From positions 3,782,001 to 3,846,000 of the forward strand of contig NZ_CP017774.1 of assembly GCF_001857965.1 (NCBI RefSeq): a stretch of 64,000 nucleotides of DNA, given 5' to 3'. The position numbers and the translations under genes are program-made. This document shows positions 1-8,749 of this stretch, in pieces. Within the stretch, counting starts at the first letter, position 1. Each line of letters opens with the position of its first letter. The notes beneath the pieces were generated by a model. That model saw only the letters and a list, made by a program, of their open reading frames with translations, was not told where the DNA came from and did no database searches. This DNA comes from Flavobacterium commune. Its GTDB lineage: Bacteria; Bacteroidota; Bacteroidia; Flavobacteriales; Flavobacteriaceae.

Positions 1-35
1 TGCACCAACAAATAATAACTTTAAAAATAAATAAT

Positions 36-674
36 ATGTCTTTAGTAGGAAAAAAATTCCCAAGCATTACAGTTGACGCCATTTCTGAAATGGGTGATAA
101 TTTAAAAATCAACATCTTTGAAGAAGCAGTAAACAACAACAAAAAAGTACTTTTGTTTTGGTATCCAAAAGATTTTACTTTTGTTTGCCCAACTGAATTA
201 CACGCTTTTCAAGCTGCTTTACCGGAATTTGAAAAAAGAAATACTATTGTAATTGGTGCTTCTTGTGATACTAACGAAGTACACTTTGCCTGGTTAAACA
301 CTGCAAAAAACAATGGTGGAATTGAAGGTGTAACTTACCCACTTTTGGCTGATACTACAAGAAATTTATCTGCTGCTTTAGGAATCTTAGATGCTGAAGC
401 TGGTGCTTACAACGAAGATGCTGATACTTATTTAGTAGAAGGTTCAAACGTAACTTACAGAGCTACTTATTTAGTAGACGAAACTGGAAAAATTTTCCAC
501 GAAAGTGTAAACGATATGCCATTAGGTCGTAACGTAAACGAATATTTACGTTTAGTAGATGCTTACACTCACGTACAAACTAAAGGTGAAGTTTGTCCAG
601 CTAACTGGGAAGAAGGTAAAGAAGCAATGTCTGCTGACAGAATCAGTACTGCTGCTTACTTAAGCGCTAACTAA
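36..674 (+). CDS. 2-Cys peroxiredoxin (AhpC/Prx1 type)
   Basis: A 212-residue typical 2-Cys peroxiredoxin that reduces hydrogen peroxide and organic peroxides in the cytoplasm. The peroxidatic cysteine is C51 in FTFVCPTEL, and the resolving cysteine is C187 in GEVCPANW near the C-terminus. The length is normal for the family and the gene appears complete, starting at an ATG after an AT-rich leader. A thioredoxin-like protein follows at 824, a plausible electron donor, so the two probably work together in peroxide defence. The reductant is inferred from this neighbourhood and not from the sequence itself. Confidence 0.95.
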   Translation: MSLVGKKFPSITVDAISEMGDNLKINIFEEAVNNNKKVLLFWYPKDFTFVCPTELHAFQAALPEFEKRNTIVIGASCDTNEVHFAWLNTAKNNGGIEGVTYPLLADTTRNLSAALGILDAEAGAYNEDADTYLVEGSNVTYRATYLVDETGKIFHESVNDMPLGRNVNEYLRLVDAYTHVQTKGEVCPANWEEGKEAMSADRISTAAYLSAN

Positions 675-770
675 TTTTTTAAAATTGCTAAGATTCCGAG
701 TTACAAAGTCTCTAAGATTTATACCAGAATAAATAAAAACTTTTAAATTAAATATTTAATAACAAGTCAT

Positions 771-800
771 AAGGTTCTAAGAATCAAAACTTAGAACCTT
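771..800. repeat. intergenic inverted repeat
   Basis: AAGGTTCTAAG at 771-781 is exactly complementary to CTTAGAACCTT at 790-800, and a third partial copy (CTTAGAACCTC) follows directly. It lies between the peroxiredoxin and thioredoxin genes. It could form an RNA hairpin or be a dispersed intergenic repeat. There is no U-tract, so it is a weak candidate for a terminator. Confidence 0.5.
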
Positions 801-823
801 AGCGACTTAGAACCTCTAAAAAA

Positions 824-1132
824 ATGTTAATAGAATTAAACGAAGATACATTAGCCAATTTAGTTAATGAAAACGAAAAAGTAGTAGTTCAGTTTTCGGC
901 ATCATGGTGTGGTAATTGCCGTATTATGAAACCAAAATTCAAAAAACTGGCTACCGAAAATGAATCGATCACTTTTGCTCTAGTTGACGCTGAAAATTTT
1001 CCGGAATCCAGAAAATTAGCGAATGTGAGCAATTTACCAACCTTTGCTACTTTTGTAAATGGAAAATTGGTAAACGAAACCCAAACGAACAAACAAGAAG
1101 TCTTAATCGAATTGGTTAACGAAATCGTATAA
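824..1132 (+). CDS. thioredoxin family protein
   Basis: A 102-residue single-domain thioredoxin fold without a signal peptide, so probably cytoplasmic. The redox motif is WCGNC (an uncommon GN dipeptide between the cysteines instead of GP), followed by the usual cis-proline segment NLPTF. It lies between a 2-Cys peroxiredoxin and a small conserved protein, which suggests that it reduces the peroxiredoxin. The GN dipeptide would be expected to change the redox potential compared with classical thioredoxin; this is inference from the family. Confidence 0.9.
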   Translation: MLIELNEDTLANLVNENEKVVVQFSASWCGNCRIMKPKFKKLATENESITFALVDAENFPESRKLANVSNLPTFATFVNGKLVNETQTNKQEVLIELVNEIV

Positions 1133-1180
1133 AAATAGCGACAAAACACTTCTGACTTCCAACCTCTAATTTCTAACTTT

Positions 1181-1438
1181 ATGAAACTACCCGTAATAAA
1201 ACAACTGACTCAGTTTATCGAAGAAAACGACCAGGATTACATCATTGAAACTATAGAAGTTCTGGAAGCAATGACTGAGATTTCTTCACTTAAAGATGAA
1301 GAATTAGATGTTATTGGCGAATTAATTTCGAATATGTATGGTGCTCTTGAAGTTCATAAACTAATCAAAAACGGAACCGATAAAAAAGAAGCATTGAATA
1401 CTTTTATGAAAAGAGTATTAGGCTCTATCGACAAATAA
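1181..1438 (+). CDS. small conserved protein, DUF6952-like
   Basis: An 85-residue acidic, helix-rich protein with no cysteine, signal peptide or membrane segment. Genes of this kind often stand behind the peroxiredoxin/thioredoxin pair in Flavobacteriaceae; I assign it tentatively to the DUF6952 family from memory of such neighbourhoods. No catalytic motif can be seen and the function is unknown. A clear hairpin terminator follows at 1461-1490, so it ends this transcription unit. Confidence 0.75.
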   Translation: MKLPVIKQLTQFIEENDQDYIIETIEVLEAMTEISSLKDEELDVIGELISNMYGALEVHKLIKNGTDKKEALNTFMKRVLGSIDK

Positions 1439-1460
1439 AACTTTGATTTTATAAAAATAA

Positions 1461-1490
1461 AATGCACCTTTTAAAGTTGCATTTTTTTTG
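1461..1490 (+). terminator. rho-independent terminator
   Basis: AATGCA and TGCATT arms, extended by imperfect pairing across CCTTTTAAAG, are followed by a run of eight T. It closes the peroxiredoxin-thioredoxin-small protein unit. Confidence 0.8.
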
Positions 1491-1618
1491 CATTTACGGC
1501 TATTCCTCAAATAGACATTATGTTAAAAAATGATTCCGCAAAGATTTAAAATCTTAAATCAGAAATCCTAAATCTTAAATAATTTTCATACTTTTGAAGC
1601 TCATTAAAAAAATCAATT

Positions 1619-2116
1619 ATGGCTTCAATTACATTAGGAGGAAATCCAATAAACACTGCGGGAGAATTACCAAAAGTAGGTTCAAAACTTGCCGATTTTA
1701 AATTAGTAAAAAACGATCTTTCGGTTGCTTCTTTAAGCGATTTTAACGGAAAGAAATTAGTTTTAAATATTTTTCCAAGTATCGATACCGGAACTTGTGC
1801 TACATCAGTTAGAAAATTCAATGAGGCTGCTGCCAAATTAGAAAACACTGCTGTTTTATGTATCTCAAGAGATTTACCATTTGCTCAAAAACGTTTTTGT
1901 GGAGCTGAAGGAATCGAAAATGTAGTTAATTTATCAGACTTTCAGGAAGGAAGCTTTGGAAAAACAAACGGATTAGAAATTATTGATGGTCCTTTAGCAG
2001 GATTACACTCCAGAGTTTTAATTGTTACTGATGCTGACGGAACCATTTTGCACACAGAACAAGTGGCTGAAATTGCAAACGAACCAAATTACGAAGCTGC
2101 TTTAGCAGTGCTTTAA
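1619..2116 (+). CDS. tpx: thiol peroxidase (Tpx)
   Basis: A 165-residue atypical 2-Cys peroxiredoxin of the Tpx family. The peroxidatic cysteine lies in SIDTGTCATSVRKFN, and the resolving cysteine in DLPFAQKRFCGAEG. Both the length and the N-terminal ITLGGNPI segment are typical of Tpx. It reduces peroxides in the cytoplasm with thioredoxin as donor (family knowledge). The diacylglycerol kinase ATG begins two bases after its stop codon, so the two are very probably co-transcribed. Confidence 0.95.
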   Translation: MASITLGGNPINTAGELPKVGSKLADFKLVKNDLSVASLSDFNGKKLVLNIFPSIDTGTCATSVRKFNEAAAKLENTAVLCISRDLPFAQKRFCGAEGIENVVNLSDFQEGSFGKTNGLEIIDGPLAGLHSRVLIVTDADGTILHTEQVAEIANEPNYEAALAVL

Positions 2117-2117
2117 T

Positions 2118-2492
2118 ATGGCTTTTCAAAAAGACAATTCTTTTTTAAGCGGACGATTAAAAAGTGTTAACTACGCCTTAAAAGGTGCTGTTAAACTTAT
2201 CACTACTGAACATAGCATAATGGTTCAGTTCTCCATTGGGATACTATTAAGTATAGCTGGTTTTTTTATAGGAATAACAGCCACTGAATGGCTTTTCCAA
2301 ACTTTTGCTATCGGTTTAGTATTAAGCATCGAAGGACTCAATACCGCTATTGAAAAAGTAGCCGATTTTATTCATCCGGATTACCACGAAAGAATTGGTT
2401 TTATAAAAGATATTGCTGCCGGATCTGTGTTTTTTGCAGCAATTACGGCAATAATTATTGGTTTAATCATATACGTACCTCATTTTATTTAG
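2118..2492 (+). CDS. diacylglycerol kinase family protein
   Basis: A 124-residue integral inner-membrane protein of the DgkA/undecaprenol kinase family. The family motif EGLNTAIEKVAD is present, and KDIAAGSV precedes the last membrane segment. Three hydrophobic helices are visible. It would phosphorylate diacylglycerol or undecaprenol with ATP; the substrate cannot be told from the sequence. It starts two bases after tpx and is followed 20 bases later by ftsK. Confidence 0.9.
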   Translation: MAFQKDNSFLSGRLKSVNYALKGAVKLITTEHSIMVQFSIGILLSIAGFFIGITATEWLFQTFAIGLVLSIEGLNTAIEKVADFIHPDYHERIGFIKDIAAGSVFFAAITAIIIGLIIYVPHFI

Positions 2493-2512
2493 AGGTTTAG
2501 CTACATTATAGA

Positions 2513-4957
2513 ATGGCAAAAACAACAAAAAAAGAACCTTTAGACCCGAAAAATAATTCTAACCCTAAAGTCTTAAAATCATGGGAAATATCAAAGCAGC
2601 ATAAAACCATTTTAGGCTGTCTTTTAATATTATTTTCTGTTGCTTTATTAGTTGCTTTTGTTTCTTTCTATGTATATGGACAAGAAGATCAAAGTGCTGT
2701 TTTAGAATTAGCTAACAGAACAGAAACTGTAAAAAATTGGCTGGGAAAGTTTGGTGCTTTCCTGGCTGATTTAATTGTTTATCAAGGTTTCGGATTGGCT
2801 TCTTTCCTATTTGTTCGATTATTTTTCTTAACAGGAATCTTTTTAATACTTGGTCTTTCCAGCCGAAAACTCAAAAACATCTGGTTTTGGGATTTATTTG
2901 CCATGATTAATTTATCAGTATTATTTGGATTTTTTGCCACTTCACTACCTGAATTAGGCGGAACAATAGGCTACGAATTAAATTTATTTCTACAGGATTA
3001 CATCGGAAAAACAGGTGCCTTATTGTTGCTTATCTTTGGGATTCTAATTTATGTTATTTTCAAACTAAGATTATCTACTGAAAAAGTACAGTCCTTTTTT
3101 GAAAACAGCAAAAAAGAAAGCATCTCAGACACCAACGCTACTTTTGCCCCAAAAATCGATAGTGCTTATAACTTAGAGGAATTTGCAGTAACTGAAGAAG
3201 AGCCTGAAACTGAAAAAATCCCTGAATTTAAACCTTCTCAATTCGAAATCAATAAAGAAGCTTTAAAACCAACAATTAATAATCCATCCGAAATCAATTT
3301 AGATCCTATTTCGAAGCCACTTGCTGTTGAAAAAACTGCAGCAGTAGCAATGGCTGTTGCTAATGATGATTTTGTAATCGAAGCTTCCCCTGAAGAGGAA
3401 GTAATCGAAGAAAATCTGGCTGCCCGCTTAGTTGCTGATTTTGGATTATTTGACCCAACACTGGATTTATCTAATTATAAATTCCCAACCCTTGATTTAC
3501 TAAAAGAATATTCAACAGGAGGAATTACCATTAATCAGGAAGAATTAGAGGAAAACAAAAATAAAATTGTTGATACACTTCGCAATTATAAAATTGAAAT
3601 TGCCCAAATTAAAGCAACCGTAGGTCCATCAGTAACCTTATACGAAATAGTTCCGGAAGCCGGAATCAGAATATCAAAAATTAAAAGCTTAGAAGACGAC
3701 ATTGCCTTATCACTTTCGGCACTTGGAATCCGTATCATCGCTCCTATTCCAGGAAAAGGAACCATTGGTATTGAAGTTCCAAACAAGAATCCTACTATGG
3801 TTTCAATGAAAAGTGTTATTGGTTCTACCAAATTTCAAGAAGCTGAAATGGAATTGCCAATTGCTCTTGGAAAAACCATTTCAAACGAAACTTTTGTTGT
3901 TGATTTAGCCAAAATGCCTCACTTATTAATGGCAGGTGCTACCGGACAAGGAAAATCGGTTGGATTAAATGCTGTTTTAACTTCGCTTTTGTACAAAAAA
4001 TACCCGGCCGAAGTAAAATTTGTTTTGGTTGACCCTAAAAAAGTAGAATTGACTCTTTTTAATAAAATTGAGAGACATTATCTGGCAAAACTACCTGATG
4101 TTGAAGATGCTATCATTACTGATAATGCCAAGGTTGTGAATACTCTGAATTCACTTTGTGTGGAAATGGACAACCGTTATTCTTTGTTAAAAGATGCCAT
4201 GGTACGTAACATCAAAGAATACAATGAAAAATTTAAATCCCGAAAATTAAATCCTGAAAACGGACACCGCTTTTTACCCTATATCGTATTAGTAGTCGAT
4301 GAATTTGCCGACTTAATTATGACTGCAGGAAAAGAAGTAGAAGTTCCTATTGCGCGTTTGGCTCAATTAGCTCGTGCTATTGGTATTCATTTGATTATTG
4401 CAACCCAAAGACCTTCGGTAAATGTAATTACAGGTTTGATCAAGGCTAATTTCCCTGCAAGAATTGCTTTTAGGGTAACATCTAAAATTGATTCCAGAAC
4501 GATTTTAGACACTCAGGGAGCTGACCAATTAATTGGACGAGGAGATTTATTATATACAAACGGAAATGATGTAGTGCGTGTACAATGTGCTTTTATCGAT
4601 ACTCCTGAAGTAGAAAAAATTACTGATTTTGTTGGTTCACAAAAAGCCTACGCAACTGCATACTTACTACCTGAATACACCGGTGGAGAAGAAAATGGCA
4701 TTAATCTTGATATGGATATTTCCGAAAGAGACAGTCTGTTTAGAGAAGCTGCTGAAATTATTGTTAACGCACAACAAGGTTCGGCATCCTTATTACAACG
4801 AAAACTAAAACTAGGTTATAACAGAGCCGGACGATTAATTGATCAATTAGAGGCCGCAGGAATTGTAGGTCCTTTTGAAGGCAGTAAAGCCCGCAGCGTA
4901 AACATTCTGGACATGCACGCTCTCGATCAATTTTTTAATAATGAAGAAAATAATTAA
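2513..4957 (+). CDS. ftsK: DNA translocase FtsK/SpoIIIE
   Basis: An 814-residue septal DNA pump that moves chromosome ends during division. The first 190 residues hold about four membrane helices, followed by an acidic low-complexity linker (about 195-310). The RecA-like motor domain comes next, with Walker A GATGQGKS at 475-482 and Walker B VLVVDEFADL. The C-terminal gamma winged helix (RKLKLGYNRAGRLIDQLE), which reads orientation sequences in DNA, is intact. The length is normal for Bacteroidota. It lies in a tight + strand cluster with the LolA-like gene six bases downstream. Confidence 0.96.
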   Translation: MAKTTKKEPLDPKNNSNPKVLKSWEISKQHKTILGCLLILFSVALLVAFVSFYVYGQEDQSAVLELANRTETVKNWLGKFGAFLADLIVYQGFGLASFLFVRLFFLTGIFLILGLSSRKLKNIWFWDLFAMINLSVLFGFFATSLPELGGTIGYELNLFLQDYIGKTGALLLLIFGILIYVIFKLRLSTEKVQSFFENSKKESISDTNATFAPKIDSAYNLEEFAVTEEEPETEKIPEFKPSQFEINKEALKPTINNPSEINLDPISKPLAVEKTAAVAMAVANDDFVIEASPEEEVIEENLAARLVADFGLFDPTLDLSNYKFPTLDLLKEYSTGGITINQEELEENKNKIVDTLRNYKIEIAQIKATVGPSVTLYEIVPEAGIRISKIKSLEDDIALSLSALGIRIIAPIPGKGTIGIEVPNKNPTMVSMKSVIGSTKFQEAEMELPIALGKTISNETFVVDLAKMPHLLMAGATGQGKSVGLNAVLTSLLYKKYPAEVKFVLVDPKKVELTLFNKIERHYLAKLPDVEDAIITDNAKVVNTLNSLCVEMDNRYSLLKDAMVRNIKEYNEKFKSRKLNPENGHRFLPYIVLVVDEFADLIMTAGKEVEVPIARLAQLARAIGIHLIIATQRPSVNVITGLIKANFPARIAFRVTSKIDSRTILDTQGADQLIGRGDLLYTNGNDVVRVQCAFIDTPEVEKITDFVGSQKAYATAYLLPEYTGGEENGINLDMDISERDSLFREAAEIIVNAQQGSASLLQRKLKLGYNRAGRLIDQLEAAGIVGPFEGSKARSVNILDMHALDQFFNNEENN

Positions 4958-4962
4958 TTACA

Positions 4963-5604
4963 ATGAAAAAGTTTATCCAAATTGCATTTATCTTACTAAT
5001 TTGTTTTTCTGTACAAGCACAAGACAAAAAAGCAAAAACCCTTTTAGACCAAGTTACCGCTAAAGTAAAAAGCTATAATAACATTGTAATCGATTTTAAA
5101 TACTCCCTTAACAACAGTAAAGAAAATATCAATCAGGATAGTAAAGGCAATGTTACCTTAAAAGGCAATCAGTATGTTTTGAATTTCATGGGAATGACTA
5201 AAATATTTGACGGAAAAAAAACTTATACCATTGTTCCTGAAGATGAAGAAATAAACATTTCAACAGTTAACGAAAAAGATGACAGTGCTGTTACACCATC
5301 AAAAATGCTAACTTTTTTCAATAGTGGTTACAAATATTCGATGGATATTTTACAAAATGTAAGAGGTCGAAAAATACAGTATGTAAAATTAATTCCAACA
5401 AACCCTAAGGATCAAAGAAAAGAAATCCTGTTAGGAATTGATGTGCAAACCAAACACATTTACAACTTGATTGAAACAGGTAAAAAAGGGACAAAAACAA
5501 CTTTAACCGTTAATTCTTTTAAAACCAATCAACCTTTGTCAAAAAATCAATTTACCTTTGTAGCTAGCAAATATCCAAATTACTACATCAATAAATTAGA
5601 TTAA
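4963..5604 (+). CDS. LolA-like outer-membrane lipoprotein carrier
   Basis: A 213-residue exported protein with a clear signal peptide ending in SVQAQ (about residue 20). The rest resembles LolA, the periplasmic chaperone that carries lipoproteins from the inner to the outer membrane: DFKYSLNN and KGNVTLKGNQYVLNFMGMTKIFDGKKTY are typical strands of the half-barrel. It lies between ftsK and an LptF/LptG permease, a cell-envelope context consistent with this role. Bacteroidota carry several LolA-like paralogs, so the exact client is uncertain. Confidence 0.85.
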   Translation: MKKFIQIAFILLICFSVQAQDKKAKTLLDQVTAKVKSYNNIVIDFKYSLNNSKENINQDSKGNVTLKGNQYVLNFMGMTKIFDGKKTYTIVPEDEEINISTVNEKDDSAVTPSKMLTFFNSGYKYSMDILQNVRGRKIQYVKLIPTNPKDQRKEILLGIDVQTKHIYNLIETGKKGTKTTLTVNSFKTNQPLSKNQFTFVASKYPNYYINKLD

Positions 5605-5612
5605 TCCATTTC

Positions 5613-7082
5613 GTGAAAATCCTTGACAAATACTTATTAAAAACATTCCTGATTACATTTACTACGGTATTTGTAATCTTGTTTTTTATATTCATACTCC
5701 AAACTATCTGGCTTTTTATAGCTGAACTGGCAGGAAAAGATTTAGACTTTGGGTTAATTATCAAATTCTTACTCTTTTCAATGCCACGTATCATACCATT
5801 GGTATTGCCATTATCCATCTTGTTAGCATCGATTATGACTTTTGGTAATTTGGCTGAAAACTATGAATTTGCCGCCATGAAATCCTCAGGAATTTCTTTG
5901 CAAAGAGCCATGAGAAGCCTTACCTTATTCATTCTGTTATTGAGTATTGTAGCTTTCTTTTTTGCCAATAACGTAATTCCGTTTGCCGAATACAAATTCA
6001 TTAATTTCAGAAAAAGTATTGCCCAATTAAAACCTGCAATGGCTATAACTGAGGGACAATTTAGCGATGTAGGATACTATAACATCAAAGTCAATAAAAA
6101 GTCGGGAGAAAATGGTAATAAACTAACTGGAATTACCATTCACAAAAAATCAATGAACGGCGACGGTAGCAAAACAGTCATAAAAGCTAAAAAAGGAGAA
6201 CTAATAAGTAGCGAAAGTTCAAGTGTTCTTCAAATGATTTTAAATGACGGAAATTACTATGAAGATATTACTCCTAAAAAATTCTCTGACCGAAACAAAA
6301 TTCCTTTTGCCAAAAGTTCCTTTAAAAAATATACTATTAACATTGACTTATCACAACTAAACGAAGTTGATGTAGATAAAGAAAAAGTAGCCAATACAAA
6401 TACCATGTTAACGGTAAACGAATTAAATTACACCTTAGATTCTTTAAACAAAAACTTCAAAACTGAAGTCGCCTCTTATTCTGAAAACATTAATTTAAGA
6501 ACTGTTATTGAAAACAAAACTTTCAATGATATAGCTAACAAAGAAATGGTCAAAAAGAGAAAACCGCTTCCTTCGGACATACTTTCTTTGTATGACAACA
6601 AGAAAAAATCGGAAATTTTGCGAACAGCCAGCAGTAATCTCAGCAGTATCGGATACAGCATTGACGGTAGCAAAATCAATTTGCAGGCGAAACAAAAAAA
6701 CATCAATAATCACCTATTGGCATTTTATGATAAATTTGTAATCGCTTTTGCTTGTATTATGATGTTTTTTATAGGAGCACCACTGGGAGCAATTATTAGA
6801 AAAGGAGGACTTGGACTACCAATTATTTTTGCTGTACTAATATTTATTAGCTTCCATTTTATCAATACTTTTGGAAAAAGATTTGCGCAAGAAAACGGAA
6901 TAAGTCCATTCTTAGGAGCCTGGATGTCTTCATTTATCCTATCCCCTCTTGCTATATTATTAACCTATAGAGCTACAAATGATATTGGTTTAATCAATAT
7001 GGATGTTATACTGGCTCCATTTCAAAAAACACTACAAAAAATAGCACAAAAATTTACCACTAACAAAAAAACAACAACCTAA
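5613..7082 (+). CDS. LptF/LptG family permease
   Basis: A 489-residue membrane protein of the YjgP/YjgQ family, the permease of the LptBFG exporter that extracts lipopolysaccharide from the inner membrane. It has the expected layout of three N-terminal membrane helices, a large periplasmic domain (about 110-360), and three C-terminal helices. The start is GTG at 5613, eight bases after the LolA-like stop; no ATG fits better because homology begins at once (KILDKYLLKTFL). ribBA follows two bases after the stop codon. Confidence 0.9.
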   Translation: MKILDKYLLKTFLITFTTVFVILFFIFILQTIWLFIAELAGKDLDFGLIIKFLLFSMPRIIPLVLPLSILLASIMTFGNLAENYEFAAMKSSGISLQRAMRSLTLFILLLSIVAFFFANNVIPFAEYKFINFRKSIAQLKPAMAITEGQFSDVGYYNIKVNKKSGENGNKLTGITIHKKSMNGDGSKTVIKAKKGELISSESSSVLQMILNDGNYYEDITPKKFSDRNKIPFAKSSFKKYTINIDLSQLNEVDVDKEKVANTNTMLTVNELNYTLDSLNKNFKTEVASYSENINLRTVIENKTFNDIANKEMVKKRKPLPSDILSLYDNKKKSEILRTASSNLSSIGYSIDGSKINLQAKQKNINNHLLAFYDKFVIAFACIMMFFIGAPLGAIIRKGGLGLPIIFAVLIFISFHFINTFGKRFAQENGISPFLGAWMSSFILSPLAILLTYRATNDIGLINMDVILAPFQKTLQKIAQKFTTNKKTTT

Positions 7083-7083
7083 A

Positions 7084-8217
7084 ATGGTCACAGATAAAAT
7101 ACAACTCCACACGATTGAAGAAGCAATCGAGGATATTCGTCAGGGAAAAATAATCTTAGTTGTTGATGATGAAGACCGAGAAAACGAAGGGGATTTTTTA
7201 GCTGCGGCTGAAAAAGTAACACCTGAAATGATCAACTTTATGGCAACACATGGTCGTGGATTAATTTGTACTCCACTGACCGAAAAACGTTGTAAAGAAT
7301 TAGACTTAAAACCAATGGTCACAAATAATACTGACCACATGGAAACAGCTTTCACCGTATCAGTCGATTTAAAAGGAAACGGAGTTACCACAGGTATTTC
7401 TGCTGCAGATAGAGCAAGAACCGTACTTTCTTTAATCGATTCTAAAACAAAACCACAGGATTTAGCCCGACCTGGACATATCTTCCCTTTAATTGCTAAA
7501 GAAGGTGGTGTTTTAAGAAGAACGGGGCATACTGAAGCTGCGATAGATTTTGCCAGATTAGCAGGCTTTAAACCGGCAGGAGTTATTGTCGAAGTAATGA
7601 ACGAAGACGGTACTATGGCTCGTTTACCTCAATTGGTGAAAATTGCAAAAAAATTCGATATCAAAGTAGTTTCTATCGAAGCGCTTGTTGCTTACAGAAT
7701 GCAACACGATAGTATTATTGTCAAAAAAGAAGATTTTGATATCAATACCCGCTTTGGAACTTTCCGCCTAAGAGCTTACGAGCAAATTACTAATAAACAA
7801 ATTCATATTGCTTTAACAAAAGGAACCTGGAATACCGGAGAACCTATTTTGACACGTATTCACTCCTCTCAGGTAAATAATGATTTATTAGGTACTTTAA
7901 CTAATAACGTTGACCAGCAATTAGACGATATGTTTAAAATAATCAACGAAAACGGGCGTGGTGCAGTAATTTTTATCAATCAGGATATGTCGGCAGTAAA
8001 TCTCCTTAATCGTATTACAGAATTAAAAACACTTCAGGCCGAAGGAACAATGAAAGCTCCTAAAGTAGTCATTGACATTAAAGATTACGGAATTGGAGCC
8101 CAAATATTACACGATATCGATATTTCAAAAATACGATTGGTATCTAATAGTACACAAACCAAACGTGTAGGAATGATTGGTTATGGTTTAGAAATCACAG
8201 AATATGTACACTACTAA
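7084..8217 (+). CDS. ribB: 3,4-dihydroxy-2-butanone-4-phosphate synthase with degenerate GTP cyclohydrolase II domain
   Basis: A 377-residue RibBA-type protein of riboflavin synthesis. The N-terminal domain (about 1-205) is an intact RibB, with DDEDRENEGDF and HTEAAIDFARLAGF, and makes dihydroxybutanone phosphate from ribulose 5-phosphate. The C-terminal domain (about 206-377) has the fold signature of GTP cyclohydrolase II. However, the segment that should hold the zinc-binding cysteines reads RIHSSQVNNDLLGTLTNN, without any cysteine. That domain is therefore probably inactive as a cyclohydrolase, and a separate RibA would be needed. A terminator follows at 8268-8298. Confidence 0.9.
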   Translation: MVTDKIQLHTIEEAIEDIRQGKIILVVDDEDRENEGDFLAAAEKVTPEMINFMATHGRGLICTPLTEKRCKELDLKPMVTNNTDHMETAFTVSVDLKGNGVTTGISAADRARTVLSLIDSKTKPQDLARPGHIFPLIAKEGGVLRRTGHTEAAIDFARLAGFKPAGVIVEVMNEDGTMARLPQLVKIAKKFDIKVVSIEALVAYRMQHDSIIVKKEDFDINTRFGTFRLRAYEQITNKQIHIALTKGTWNTGEPILTRIHSSQVNNDLLGTLTNNVDQQLDDMFKIINENGRGAVIFINQDMSAVNLLNRITELKTLQAEGTMKAPKVVIDIKDYGIGAQILHDIDISKIRLVSNSTQTKRVGMIGYGLEITEYVHY

Positions 8218-8267
8218 AGAATTATTTCAAAAAACTAAAAAATTAACTCCCACAGAATAAAACAGTT

Positions 8268-8298
8268 AAATCAGCTATAAAAAATAGCTGATTTTTTT
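8268..8298 (+). terminator. rho-independent terminator of the core operon
   Basis: AAATCAGCTA at 8268-8277 pairs with TAGCTGATTT at 8285-8294 and is followed by a T-run. It ends the ftsK-ribBA transcription unit, just before the tRNA promoter. Confidence 0.85.
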
Positions 8299-8332
8299 GT
8301 TCAAATATATTTTTTTATCAATAAAAACCTCC

Positions 8333-8340
8333 TATATTTG
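8333..8340 (+). promoter_or_regulatory. -7 element of the tRNA-Ser promoter
   Basis: TATATTTG is a perfect match to the Bacteroidota sigma -7 consensus TAnnTTTG. It lies 33 bases upstream of the tRNA 5' end. No good TTG stands at the expected distance upstream. Confidence 0.6.
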
Positions 8341-8372
8341 CACTCGCAATCACAAAATGATAGCAACATACT

Positions 8373-8457
8373 GGAGAAATGGCAGAGCGGTCGAATGCGG
8401 CAGTCTTGAAAACTGTTGACTGTAACAGGTCCGGGGGTTCGAATCCCTCTTTCTCCG
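8373..8457 (+). tRNA. tRNA-Ser (anticodon UGA)
   Basis: An 85-base class II tRNA. The acceptor arm GGAGAAA pairs with TTTCTCC, with discriminator G; CCA is not encoded. The anticodon stem GCAGT/ACTGT encloses the loop CTTGAAA, which gives anticodon UGA. A long variable arm follows, as expected for serine, and the T arm contains GGTTCGAATCC. The last 20 bases plus one downstream base are duplicated at 55656-55677, so the tRNA is probably the integration site of the large island that begins directly behind it. Confidence 0.95.
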
Positions 8458-8458
8458 C
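8437..8458 (+). other. left attachment core (attL) at the tRNA-Ser 3' end
   Basis: This 22-base stretch, from the T loop to one base past the tRNA, is repeated exactly at 55656-55677 in the same orientation. The left copy belongs to an intact tRNA and the right one stands alone. That is the usual footprint of a tyrosine-recombinase element integrated at a tRNA 3' end. No integrase gene remains in the window. Confidence 0.65.
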
Positions 8459-8513
8459 TGAAGGCTAAAAAAGAGACTTTTCAAAGTTTTCAAAAAAGCG
8501 CTAAAAAAGCGGT

Positions 8514-8549
8514 AAACCCTGAAAATCAAACGATTTGCAGGGTTTTTTC
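8514..8549. terminator. hairpin at the island left end
   Basis: AAACCCTG at 8514-8521 pairs with CAGGGTTT at 8538-8545, with extra pairing of AAATC and GATTT inside, followed by T6. It probably ends tRNA-Ser transcription. Confidence 0.7.
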
Positions 8550-8561
8550 TTTTATACCACT

Positions 8562-8614
8562 TTTCAATATTTATAAAATCACGCAAAATCTTCATGGCGC
8601 ATTCGTGGCACAGC
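8562..8614 (+). repeat. island-end repeat, left copy
   Basis: A 53-base stretch that matches 55553-55605 at 45 of 53 positions without gaps and in the same orientation. One copy lies just inside each proposed end of the island. It may be an integrase arm-type binding region or the remains of an integrase gene end. The sequence between 8615 and 8749 holds no other recognisable feature. Confidence 0.6.
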
Positions 8615-8749
8615 GTGAGTGGAGTTGCCTCCAAAAGTGCTACAAAAAGTTAAGGCGAATTCTGTTTAGACCAGCTTAAAAATTGGAAAAATCTACGTTA
8701 TAATTCTTACTGCCCCCTGGGCAGAATAACGCACCTAACTTTTATCAGG

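Noticed and set aside
8350..8634. A 94-residue open frame on the - strand over the tRNA-Ser gene, with the sequence RDSNPRTC
   Set aside because: It is the well-known false translation of the reverse strand of a class II tRNA; the tRNA structure explains the sequence.
8416..8679. An 87-residue + strand open frame behind the tRNA
   Set aside because: It starts inside the tRNA, runs through a terminator and the island-end repeat, and has no protein-like features.
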